NCBI RefSeq assembly: GCF_003989735.1 | Contig: NZ_RZGQ01000001.1 | Coordinates: forward strand, 1 to 64,000 | From: Legionella sp. km772 | GTDB lineage: Bacteria; Pseudomonadota; Gammaproteobacteria; Legionellales; Legionellaceae | DNA: 64,000 nt | Direction of reading: 5' to 3' | In this document: piece after piece, positions 44,798 to 52,137 of the stretch | How the letters are laid out: every line of letters begins with the position of its first letter | Numbering within the stretch: the stretch's first letter is position 1 | Made by a program: the position numbers and the translations under genes | The notes under the pieces: model-generated | Told to the model about the DNA's origin: nothing | Database searches by the model: none | The model's input: only the letters and a program-made list of their open reading frames with translations

Positions 44798-45261
44798 TCA
44801 AAATCGAACTGCTTAAAAACCATCCCAACACTATACCTGCACTTGCACACATTTGGCATGAAGTCTTAGGTAAAATCTGGGTTCCTGATGTACCCGTTGA
44901 ACCTGTTATCACAAGATTTGCAGATCACTTGAAGACCCAAGCTTTGCCAATCACTTTTATTGCATTAGATGGCGATTTACCGGTTGGCATGTGCTCTTTG
45001 CGTGAAAATGATGGCATTCGTCCAGATCTTACTCCTTGGCTCGGTTCACTTGTCGTAGATCCAAAATATCAAAAGCAAGGCATTGGCAAGATGCTGATTG
45101 ATGTGACTGTACTGAAAGCAAAAGAGCTTGGTTTTGAAAAGCTGTACTTGTTTGCTTTTGATCCCACCATACCAGAATACTACGAACGTCTTGGATGGAG
45201 GAAAATCGGTATGGATGAATTTAAATCTCATCCTGTAACCGTTATGGAGGTGGAGCTATGA
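44794..45261 (+). CDS. GNAT acetyltransferase
   Basis: 155 residues: LGSLVVDPKYQKQGIGKMLIDVTVLKA (Q-x-x-G-I-G loop) and FDPTIPEYYERLGWRKIG. Resembles AAC(6')-Ic/Ia-like or general small-molecule GNATs. ATGA overlaps on both sides. Confidence 0.9.
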   Translation: MIKIELLKNHPNTIPALAHIWHEVLGKIWVPDVPVEPVITRFADHLKTQALPITFIALDGDLPVGMCSLRENDGIRPDLTPWLGSLVVDPKYQKQGIGKMLIDVTVLKAKELGFEKLYLFAFDPTIPEYYERLGWRKIGMDEFKSHPVTVMEVEL

Positions 45262-46145
45262 ACAACAAATCGATTATGCCAACCCTTGATCTTGCGTGCA
45301 AACTCATAGAGGAGCAATTTCCTGAGTATGCTAATTTACCTATAACCGATGTTGAAAAACAAGGGCATGATAACCGCACCTATAGGCTTGGCGACCATAT
45401 GCTCATTCGTATGCCAACAGCCGCACATTACGCTTTAAAAGTTCCAAAAGAGCAAGAGCTGCTGCCGAAATTAGCAAAACGCTTAAGCGTAAGCATTCCG
45501 GTTCCGATTAAAATGGGAAAGCCATCGACAGATTATTCTTATCCATTTTCTATATACAAATGGTTATCTGGAAAAAGTATCAATTTGCTTACATTGGTCG
45601 ATCAAGAAAAAGAACAACTTGCCTTTGACCTCGCCAAGTTTTTAAAAGAGCTACAAGCGATTACCGATGTTGAAGGACCTGGGCCAGGTCAACACAACTG
45701 GTGGCGCGGTGATCATATCAGCGTTTACGATAAAGGAGCACGAGAACAAATTGCAGAGCTGGCTGAGATAATCGATGCAGGCAAAGCATTAGCTTTATGG
45801 GACCGGGCGTGCGCGACCAGATGGAATAAGGCGCCGATATGGATTCATGGAGATCTTGCGATTGGCAATATACTTATGGATGGCGGCAAATTGTCCGCAG
45901 TCATTGACTTTGGTGGCGCTGCTGTTGGAGATCCAGCGTGTGAACTTGTCATTGCATGGACGTATTTGAGCGGTAAAGCTCGTGAGACTTTTATATCAAA
46001 AATGGATATGGACCCAGATACATGGCTCCGAGCCCGCGCCTGGGCATTGTGGAAAGCAACATTTGAATTGTGCCAAATTGCAGATAAAAACAGTCCTGAG
46101 GCTGGGTTACAAAAACGAGTTATTGAAGAGGTTATCAATGGATAA
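45258..46145 (+). CDS. Aminoglycoside/macrolide phosphotransferase family protein
   Basis: 295 residues of the APH family with DNRTYRLGDHMLIRMP (start of the N lobe), APIWIHGDLAIGNILMDGGK (Brenner motif) and VIDFGGAAVGDPACELVIAW (metal-binding DFG-like motif). The GDPACEL signature is typical of APH-like kinases near macrolide or hygromycin kinases. It overlaps the next methyltransferase gene by eight bases. Confidence 0.9.
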   Translation: MNNKSIMPTLDLACKLIEEQFPEYANLPITDVEKQGHDNRTYRLGDHMLIRMPTAAHYALKVPKEQELLPKLAKRLSVSIPVPIKMGKPSTDYSYPFSIYKWLSGKSINLLTLVDQEKEQLAFDLAKFLKELQAITDVEGPGPGQHNWWRGDHISVYDKGAREQIAELAEIIDAGKALALWDRACATRWNKAPIWIHGDLAIGNILMDGGKLSAVIDFGGAAVGDPACELVIAWTYLSGKARETFISKMDMDPDTWLRARAWALWKATFELCQIADKNSPEAGLQKRVIEEVING

Positions 46146-46887
46146 AACTCTAGATACCTACCTCAGTCTTTGTACAGAGGTTTACGATTTAAGCAAGCCA
46201 AACCCACCAGAAGATGCTTATGCTTTTTATCGTGACTATGCCATAAAAGCGAATGGTCTTATTTTAGAGCCGATGTGCGGTACAGGCCGATTTTTACTGC
46301 CCTTACTTGAAGAAGGTTTCAATGTGCACGGCTTTGACGCAAGTGACCATATGCTTGAAGCCTTGCATGCTAAAGCCAAAACTAAAAATCTTGACACTAC
46401 GGTATGGAAAGGCTTTGTTGAAGATTTAAAACGTTCAGAAAAATACAATTTAATTTTTATTCCCAGTGGTTCATTCTGTTTAATTATCGATCCTGCAGCA
46501 GTGAAATCAGCACTTAAAACACTTTATCAACATCTAAGCGATGATGGTGTTTTATTGTTTGAAGGTGAAACAATTAAAGCTGTGCCACCACTTGATGTAT
46601 GGCGTGGCTCTGTATGGCACAAACCCAATGGTCAAATGATCATGCTAAGCCAATTAGCAACCATGGAAGGTAATGTTTGCAATTCGATCGGCAAATACGA
46701 ACTCATCCACAACAACAGCATTATTCATACAGAAATTGAAGAATTAAAAGTCAGAATTTACAATCAGCATGAGTTAACTGAAATTCTCAAAAGTTGTGGA
46801 TTTAAAGTTCGCGCAATAAAGGCTTTTGATGGCTCAGCTACCCCAGACGAAAATGATGAGAGCGTTGTCTATGAATGCAGAAAATAA
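46138..46887 (+). CDS. Class I SAM-dependent methyltransferase
   Basis: 249 residues from the ATG at 46138, with GAGG six bases upstream; the frame extends 52 codons into the kinase gene without biological reason. Motif I LILEPMCGTGRFLLPL, motif II GFDASDHML, then YNLIFIPSGSF. Similar in size to the methyltransferase at 41430, but of a different subfamily. Confidence 0.9.
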   Translation: MDKTLDTYLSLCTEVYDLSKPNPPEDAYAFYRDYAIKANGLILEPMCGTGRFLLPLLEEGFNVHGFDASDHMLEALHAKAKTKNLDTTVWKGFVEDLKRSEKYNLIFIPSGSFCLIIDPAAVKSALKTLYQHLSDDGVLLFEGETIKAVPPLDVWRGSVWHKPNGQMIMLSQLATMEGNVCNSIGKYELIHNNSIIHTEIEELKVRIYNQHELTEILKSCGFKVRAIKAFDGSATPDENDESVVYECRK

Positions 46888-47737
46888 TGTTTCTGATCTC
46901 TTAAATGCTTTATCAGATGAGGTTAACCGGCTCTATGGTTATGTCACAATACCTGGTGATAATTTTGGTGAGCCAGCCATTAATTCAGGCCCATGCGCTC
47001 CATTTGCTAATGCCTTTTTAAAGATATGGAATCAGAGTTTTAGTAAAAAGGCACATATTGTTTTTATCATGGTTAAAAACTCAGATGAGTGTTGGCATGT
47101 TTTAGTACGCTTGCCCAATCGATTGCTTTATGATGGTGGACATGGAATTCATAGCGAAGAAAAATATAGCGACAAATTTGATATAGTGGACATGATAGAA
47201 TATGACATTGAACTTTTAGAAAAGCATTCTTACGGTCTTGAACGAACATACCCACGTTATTGCCCTAATTTTTCAATAAATACTATCGAAACAATAATAA
47301 GAAAATATTTAAATTTAATTCAACAAAGTATTACCTTTGAAATAATAAACCCAGAGCATCCATCGCTTGGCTCTGTTATTAAGACCAGTATCGGCTCTCC
47401 ATCTGCAGAAAAAATTGCGCAAGTATTACAAAATTATAAGCAGCCAAATCAATTTTTGATTGGTGCTTTTTCATCTAAAAATTTAATTGCTGTTATTGGC
47501 TTTGAACTTAAAGGTACTCAAGCTATCATTAAACATATTAGCGTGTCTGATGATTTTAAAAAGCACGGCATTGGTAATTGTCTGATTCAAAAAGTAATAA
47601 AAGACCACGTACTTAGTTCTATATTATTGGAAACCGATGATGAATCTGTTGGATTTTATAAAAAATTAGGCTTTCAATGTAAACCTTTTGATAGTGAGTA
47701 CGGCAATAGATATCATTGTCACTTGGATTTATCGTGA
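46871..47737 (+). CDS. Cys/His/Asp-triad-like domain fused to GNAT
   Basis: About 288 residues. Residues 1-150 hold an unrecognised domain with Cys in SGPCAPFANAFLKIW, His in ECWHVLVRL and Asp in LYDGGHG, spaced like a papain/transglutaminase-type triad. Residues 165-288 are GNAT (IKHISVSDDFKKHGIGNCLIQ, DDESVGFYKKLGF). The ATG at 46871 overlaps the methyltransferase end by 17 bases. Last gene of the plus block; its end overlaps the convergent kinase by nine bases. Confidence 0.75.
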   Translation: MNAENNVSDLLNALSDEVNRLYGYVTIPGDNFGEPAINSGPCAPFANAFLKIWNQSFSKKAHIVFIMVKNSDECWHVLVRLPNRLLYDGGHGIHSEEKYSDKFDIVDMIEYDIELLEKHSYGLERTYPRYCPNFSINTIETIIRKYLNLIQQSITFEIINPEHPSLGSVIKTSIGSPSAEKIAQVLQNYKQPNQFLIGAFSSKNLIAVIGFELKGTQAIIKHISVSDDFKKHGIGNCLIQKVIKDHVLSSILLETDDESVGFYKKLGFQCKPFDSEYGNRYHCHLDLS

Positions 47738-48613
47738 AGAGACATCTGTATATCTCTCAAAGAATTCTGTTAAATGTTTAAAGTAAGTATCATCACAACC
47801 ATCCTCTATTGCCCACACCCAACTCAACACCGCTTGAACAAAACACCAGTCAAAAATTCGCTGCGATGGTAATTCAAGGAGCTCAGCAAATCGAGTGATA
47901 CGGTTATGAATAATATTTGGTGCATCATCGTGAGTCAGTAATTCTGGCATAGGATTTCTGATAAAAGCAGCCACTTCATATGGTGGTTCGCCAATCACAC
48001 CCTTGGGATCGATCACTAACCAGTCATCACCATGTTGCAAAATATTATCATGGTGGAGATCACCATGGAGCAAAACATCTAGCATAGCCGTTTTCAAAAG
48101 CAGATCGCGAATCTCTCTGGCTTTTTGCAGAATCTGCACTGGAATTTCTAGGTCGCCATCTAATGCTTCAAGCCAATCTTTGATATGTGGAAATATATGG
48201 GTACTTGGTATGGGGGCTTTGTGCAATCTTTTGATCACCTGTGCTGTGATATTAATTGCCTCGTCATCTTTTTCAGGAAAATAGGACTTTAAAGAAACGC
48301 CTGGAACTGCGCATTCAAGTAGAAGCAACCCTGTGTTTTCTGAAAATACTTGAACAACACCAGATCCTTCAAATGCCATTAGAGCTGCGGCTTCACGCTT
48401 GATTCCATCGACATCCAATCCTAATTTTAAAATAATTGGTTGAGGTCCTTGAAACCCCGATAACACATAATTGTAGCTTAAATTACTGACGGGTTTTAAA
48501 TTTGATAAGCCATAAGTTTTTGCCAGTTGTGTTAGGAGATTCGGTAAATCCCCTAACCACTGCCTGCCTTTATCTCCGTATAAATCAATGATATTTTGTT
48601 CAAACGTTTTCAT
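47729..48613 (-). CDS. APH(6)/hydroxyurea kinase-type phosphotransferase
   Basis: 294 residues resembling streptomycin 6-kinase: WLGDLPNLLTQLAKTYGL, ILKLGLDVDGIKREAAAL, MLDVLLHGDLHHDNIL and WLVIDPKGVIGEPPYEVAAFIRNP, the last being a strong signature of the APH_6_hur family. Catalytic HGDLHHDN and DPKG are intact. Streptomycin phosphorylation is a reasonable prediction but untested. Confidence 0.9.
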   Translation of the reverse strand: MKTFEQNIIDLYGDKGRQWLGDLPNLLTQLAKTYGLSNLKPVSNLSYNYVLSGFQGPQPIILKLGLDVDGIKREAAALMAFEGSGVVQVFSENTGLLLLECAVPGVSLKSYFPEKDDEAINITAQVIKRLHKAPIPSTHIFPHIKDWLEALDGDLEIPVQILQKAREIRDLLLKTAMLDVLLHGDLHHDNILQHGDDWLVIDPKGVIGEPPYEVAAFIRNPMPELLTHDDAPNIIHNRITRFAELLELPSQRIFDWCFVQAVLSWVWAIEDGCDDTYFKHLTEFFERYTDVSSR

Positions 48614-48696
48614 AAAATATCTTTCCTCATGAAAATACGATCATAATTTTTCAGATATTTTGGTATGGTCCCTATAATCGATTCTATGTTGCTCAT

Positions 48697-48830
48697 TTAT
48701 TTTCCCGGTTGGTGTGCAAAGTCGCCATCTAAATCACGTTTTACTCCAATCTTTTCCATAACACGAATAGAGCATCTTCTTTTTTCCAAGTTCTTAAAAT
48801 AAGCCTTTCTGTTTCAATAATGGTGGTCAT
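48697..48830 (-). pseudogene. GNAT acetyltransferase remnant with internal deletion
   Basis: The minus strand starts with a good ribosome binding site and ATG at 48830 and reads TTIIETERLILRTWKKEDA, the usual start of a RimJ/RimL GNAT. It then continues, after a frame change, with IRVMEKIGVKRDLDGDFAHQ, the usual C-terminal motif of the same family. The roughly 110 codons between are missing. The ATG overlaps the S41 peptidase stop (ATGA), so it was once a coupled gene of the block. A 28-codon frame follows at 48610-48696; nothing is recognised in it. Confidence 0.75.
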
Positions 48831-49843
48831 GTTGTCTCCAGTTTAAAATTTCCATTACATCTCTGGGTGTTATTGTGCTGAGCTTTTACAGCTAATCCAT
48901 AAGCAGCTTCCAGCGCATGATTTTCTAAAACTAAAACATTTGGATGAACACCATCCCCTTCCCAATTTGTTTTTGTGATGGGATTGATAGATTTACCCGT
49001 TGGAATGTATATAGAAAAATGATCATTAATTCGAAACTTATGGCCTGGATTTGCTCCTCCGGCTGTTTTTTCACCTATAATAATAGCTCGATTAAGAACC
49101 TGCATGTCATAAGCAAATTCTTCTGCTGCAGAAAATGTTTGCTTGCTTGTTAGAATATAAATATTTTTATTGATATACCGCGAAATTGGCCAATTTGAGC
49201 TTGTCCAAAACTCTTCAACTTTATTATTCTTTCTCCAAAATATATTATTAAGATGTACTGGTGTTTTATCAAAAAAGTAACTTACAAAATAAGAAACTGT
49301 TTTTGGATCTCCGCCGATGTTTTTTCGTAAATCAATTATAAGCGCATCGGTATCTTGGAGAAATTTCATAGAAGCATCGAATTTTTTAGCTGAAACATCA
49401 GTCGGTCCAAAAAAATCGAATGAAAAATAACCGATATTACAATTTAATCGACGGACTTCATTAAACCCAAAATTCATGTAAGGCTTAGCAATAGGTAAGC
49501 TTTTTAAAAAATCAGTAATTGATTCCATTTTTTTGTCCGAAACTATTGTTGCACTATAGGTAACGCTAAGATGCTTGTCTTTTGTCAACTGATACAAGTC
49601 TTGTGTAACTTTTCTAGAAAAATCAGATGGATATTCAACGCCTCGGTATCTTTTAACTTGTAAAATTTCTTCTACGTCTTTATAAATTTGAGGCGAAACA
49701 TAATATTCTCTAATAAATTTTTTAATATTATCTAAAACTACAGTCTTGCTTTCCTTATTCATTTTTTCTTCTGGAGATTTTGCATAACCTGGAAAAATCG
49801 CAGAGAAAAAAGAAAAAATAATCAAAATTTTTATTAGTTTCAT
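48827..49843 (-). CDS. S41-family peptidase (C-terminal-processing/retinoid-binding type)
   Basis: 338 residues with a signal peptide (MKLIKILIIFSFFSAIFPGYA). Tail-specific-protease core: DALIIDLRKNIGGDP, then nucleophile Ser in TSKQTFSAAEEFAYDM and GEKTAGGANPG. No PDZ domain is apparent, as in IRBP-like S41 members. Probably acts in the periplasm or outside the cell. It abuts the AbiEii gene by TAATG, though a functional link is unlikely. Confidence 0.88.
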   Translation of the reverse strand: MKLIKILIIFSFFSAIFPGYAKSPEEKMNKESKTVVLDNIKKFIREYYVSPQIYKDVEEILQVKRYRGVEYPSDFSRKVTQDLYQLTKDKHLSVTYSATIVSDKKMESITDFLKSLPIAKPYMNFGFNEVRRLNCNIGYFSFDFFGPTDVSAKKFDASMKFLQDTDALIIDLRKNIGGDPKTVSYFVSYFFDKTPVHLNNIFWRKNNKVEEFWTSSNWPISRYINKNIYILTSKQTFSAAEEFAYDMQVLNRAIIIGEKTAGGANPGHKFRINDHFSIYIPTGKSINPITKTNWEGDGVHPNVLVLENHALEAAYGLAVKAQHNNTQRCNGNFKLETT

Positions 49844-50628
49844 TACGGCAACCTGCTAATCACGTTATCTACAACAAATTGATAAGCCTCATCGAAATCC
49901 CAATGCAATTTCGATGGCAATAACACACTCATATCCATATGAAAGTCGCGGTGATCCTTTTTCAGCTCAAGATTCTTTAGAAATTCTTCACTCGTAACCT
50001 TGACGTTGCTATAAGTGCAATACTGAGAGAAAATATCAAAAACTCGATTTAAGTTAATTAAATTGCGATCGGTCACATACCACAAATCAAACAAATCCCG
50101 ACCTTTTCGACGTTGATAAAGAGCGCGCAACTTAGTCGCCATTAACTCATCCACTTCATAAGTAATGATATTTGTTTCCCCTTTGAACCAAGCTGAATCG
50201 ATAGCGAAAGGTGCGGTTTTTAAGGGTAAAGCTTGAAAATGTTCTGTTGTGTTTATTTCAATTTTTAGCTTTGCCGGAATTTTATTAGTAGATTCATATT
50301 TGTAGATAAGCTTGGTACTTCGCTGTGTGATTTTCCAAATCGGCTCGCCTAACCATGGTTTTAATAGTGCCCTAATAGCATCTATCGTTTGTCCAATTGG
50401 GTCAGCATTTTTTTGAACAAAATCGATATCTTCACTGTACCTTGCCGGAGGACTAATGAATAGTTTATTTAGTGCGGTACCGCCACGAAAAACCAAAGCG
50501 TCTCTGACATGAGGATCATTATACAAATCAATCAAAGCACGACTAATTATTAAATCCTGTTCTATCTGTTCAGTCATTTGCCATGGAACCGTTTTGCGCC
50601 AATTCTCAATAAAAACTTCTGGGATCAT
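49843..50628 (-). CDS. abiEii: AbiEii/AbiGii-type nucleotidyltransferase toxin
   Basis: 261 residues of the DUF1814 family: LVFRGGTALNKLF and SPPARYSEDIDFVQ (GGT...K and SxDxD nucleotidyltransferase motifs), then ELMATKLRALYQRRKGRDLFDLW. Toxins of type IV AbiE systems; they inhibit growth when free and protect from phage by abortive infection. It overlaps the antitoxin by ATGA. Confidence 0.92.
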   Translation of the reverse strand: MIPEVFIENWRKTVPWQMTEQIEQDLIISRALIDLYNDPHVRDALVFRGGTALNKLFISPPARYSEDIDFVQKNADPIGQTIDAIRALLKPWLGEPIWKITQRSTKLIYKYESTNKIPAKLKIEINTTEHFQALPLKTAPFAIDSAWFKGETNIITYEVDELMATKLRALYQRRKGRDLFDLWYVTDRNLINLNRVFDIFSQYCTYSNVKVTSEEFLKNLELKKDHRDFHMDMSVLLPSKLHWDFDEAYQFVVDNVISRLP

Positions 50629-51431
50629 AAATCGCTCTCTATTTCTGAATTTTCAATAATTCTCCACTTTTTACACCTTGAATAGCCTATTTTTGAGATT
50701 TCAGATGCAAGAGGCAGATAATTGGGTTTATTTTCTTGAACATGCAGGCCTAGCGCATTAATCATAATTTCAGCATTAGGTTCATCCATCACATCGATAT
50801 GATCCAGGATATAACCAATACGCTGCAACTGATATTCTGCATGAGTATCTTTCGCTAGATTGATGAGTTTTATTGGATCTAAGGCCGGGGCAAGCTCTGA
50901 AAAAACGGTGGCGATATGATTTAGGCCGCCTGCATGATTAGGATATGCGAGCAAATCAAGAGCAACCAATTCAGGGGTTGCTACCTTAAGATAACCAGTA
51001 CTCACGGTAATATCTTGAGTCGGTAATTCAAGCACTGATTTTTTATAAATATAATCAATTTCCACATCGCCAAAAATAGATGGGTGCTTAATACGCTTGT
51101 CTGATATCACTTGGAATCTAGCGGGTTTTTGATGGGTCGCTCCATGAAACAAGCCTGCACTTAGAAGTGCGACATAATAATGAGCCCCCATATACTGCAT
51201 AACCAAAGGCACCAATTCTTGAGGAGGGATAGAGCCATGCGGTTGATGTTCTGGCGGGACAATGACATATAAACCTCTCGCGGGTGAGATAATATCCCCG
51301 GTTTTAAGTAACCTATGTAAGGCCACTCTCGCATGACTGTTTGAAACGTGAAATTGCTCAAGGATATCCTGGATAGTAAAGCAGCGCCTTCCATCTTTTC
51401 GAATATCTTTTATGTAGGATTGCAAGTTCAT
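50625..51431 (-). CDS. abiEi: AbiEi-type antitoxin and autorepressor
   Basis: 268 residues. N-terminal winged helix (RRCFTIQDILEQFHVSNSHARVALHRLLKTGDIISPARGLYVIVP) and C-terminal AbiEi domain (PPQELVPLVMQYMGAHYYVALLSAGLFHGATHQKP). AbiEi proteins bind inverted repeats in their promoter and repress the operon; two such repeats lie upstream. Confidence 0.92.
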   Translation of the reverse strand: MNLQSYIKDIRKDGRRCFTIQDILEQFHVSNSHARVALHRLLKTGDIISPARGLYVIVPPEHQPHGSIPPQELVPLVMQYMGAHYYVALLSAGLFHGATHQKPARFQVISDKRIKHPSIFGDVEIDYIYKKSVLELPTQDITVSTGYLKVATPELVALDLLAYPNHAGGLNHIATVFSELAPALDPIKLINLAKDTHAEYQLQRIGYILDHIDVMDEPNAEIMINALGLHVQENKPNYLPLASEISKIGYSRCKKWRIIENSEIESDL

Positions 51432-51451
51432 AAGATTACCATGATCTTAAG

Positions 51452-51561
51452 GTTACTATTATTGTAACTATAAGGACATGATAGATTTGATACGCTTACA
51501 AGTCAAGCCTAAGCATGATATTTCAAGGTTTTTATGTCCATATAGTTACAAATAATGTAAC
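51452..51561. promoter_or_regulatory. Two-site AbiEi operator
   Basis: Two imperfect inverted copies of a 28-base block, 51452-51479 and 51534-51561, facing each other about 55 bases apart and matching at roughly 24 positions. Each contains its own small dyad, GTTAC-N7-GTAAC (51452-51468; 51545-51561). This fits the paired inverted repeats known as AbiEi binding sites. Confidence 0.75.
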
Positions 51562-51644
51562 TTTACATACATATCCTTCCTTTTTATAATTGCATCGGTA
51601 GACAGACTAAAAGCGAGATTACTTGAACGATTTGAGCCTACCCA

Positions 51645-52052
51645 ATGGTTAACAGTGATAAATGGGATAAGCTAGCTGAGTGGATGGAAAAACTTCATAT
51701 CAATGAAGATTCCCTCATCGAAAAATGTATTATAGGCAGTGGCAAGGGTGGGCAGAAGTTACACAAAACAGCTTCAACTGTTTACTTGAAACATGTTCCG
51801 TCCGGCATTGAGATAAAATGCCAGGAATCGAGGAGCCGCGAAGGTAACCGTTATTTTGCAAGAGTGCGGTTATGTGAAAAATACCATGCAATTATCAGCG
51901 ATGAAAAAACTAAAGAACAGCAAAGAGTAGAAAAACTAAAACGCCAAAAAAAGCGCCGCTCAAGGCGCTCTAAGCAGAAAATGCTCGATGAAAAATCGAA
52001 GCAAGGTCAATTAAAGAGCCTGAGACAAAAACCTATCTCAGCAGAGGGATAA
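51645..52052 (+). CDS. Release-factor-like GGQ protein (RF-1 domain)
   Basis: 135 residues with a peptide-chain-release-factor catalytic loop, GSGKGGQKLHKTASTVYLKHVPSG, and the following QESRSREGNRYFAR. The C-terminal ~45 residues are very Lys/Arg-rich (KLKRQKKRRSRRSKQK), like the mRNA-channel tail of ArfB-type ribosome-rescue factors. It lacks codon-recognition domains. It may hydrolyse peptidyl-tRNA on stalled ribosomes. Confidence 0.85.
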   Translation: MVNSDKWDKLAEWMEKLHINEDSLIEKCIIGSGKGGQKLHKTASTVYLKHVPSGIEIKCQESRSREGNRYFARVRLCEKYHAIISDEKTKEQQRVEKLKRQKKRRSRRSKQKMLDEKSKQGQLKSLRQKPISAEG

Positions 52053-52137
52053 CATGCGCTATTCACTAAAACCATAAGCTCTTCTTTGAATCAACTCAAT
52101 GTTGCGGCTAATAATATTAAAAAGGAAAGATGTGCCA

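Noticed and set aside
45982-46137. Extended N-terminus of the methyltransferase at 46138
   Set aside because: It lies inside the upstream kinase gene. The internal ATG has GAGG at proper distance and gives normal family length.
27317-48613. A secondary-metabolite biosynthetic cluster
   Set aside because: There is no polyketide, non-ribosomal peptide, RiPP precursor or aminocyclitol-forming core enzyme; only modification, transport and regulatory genes occur.
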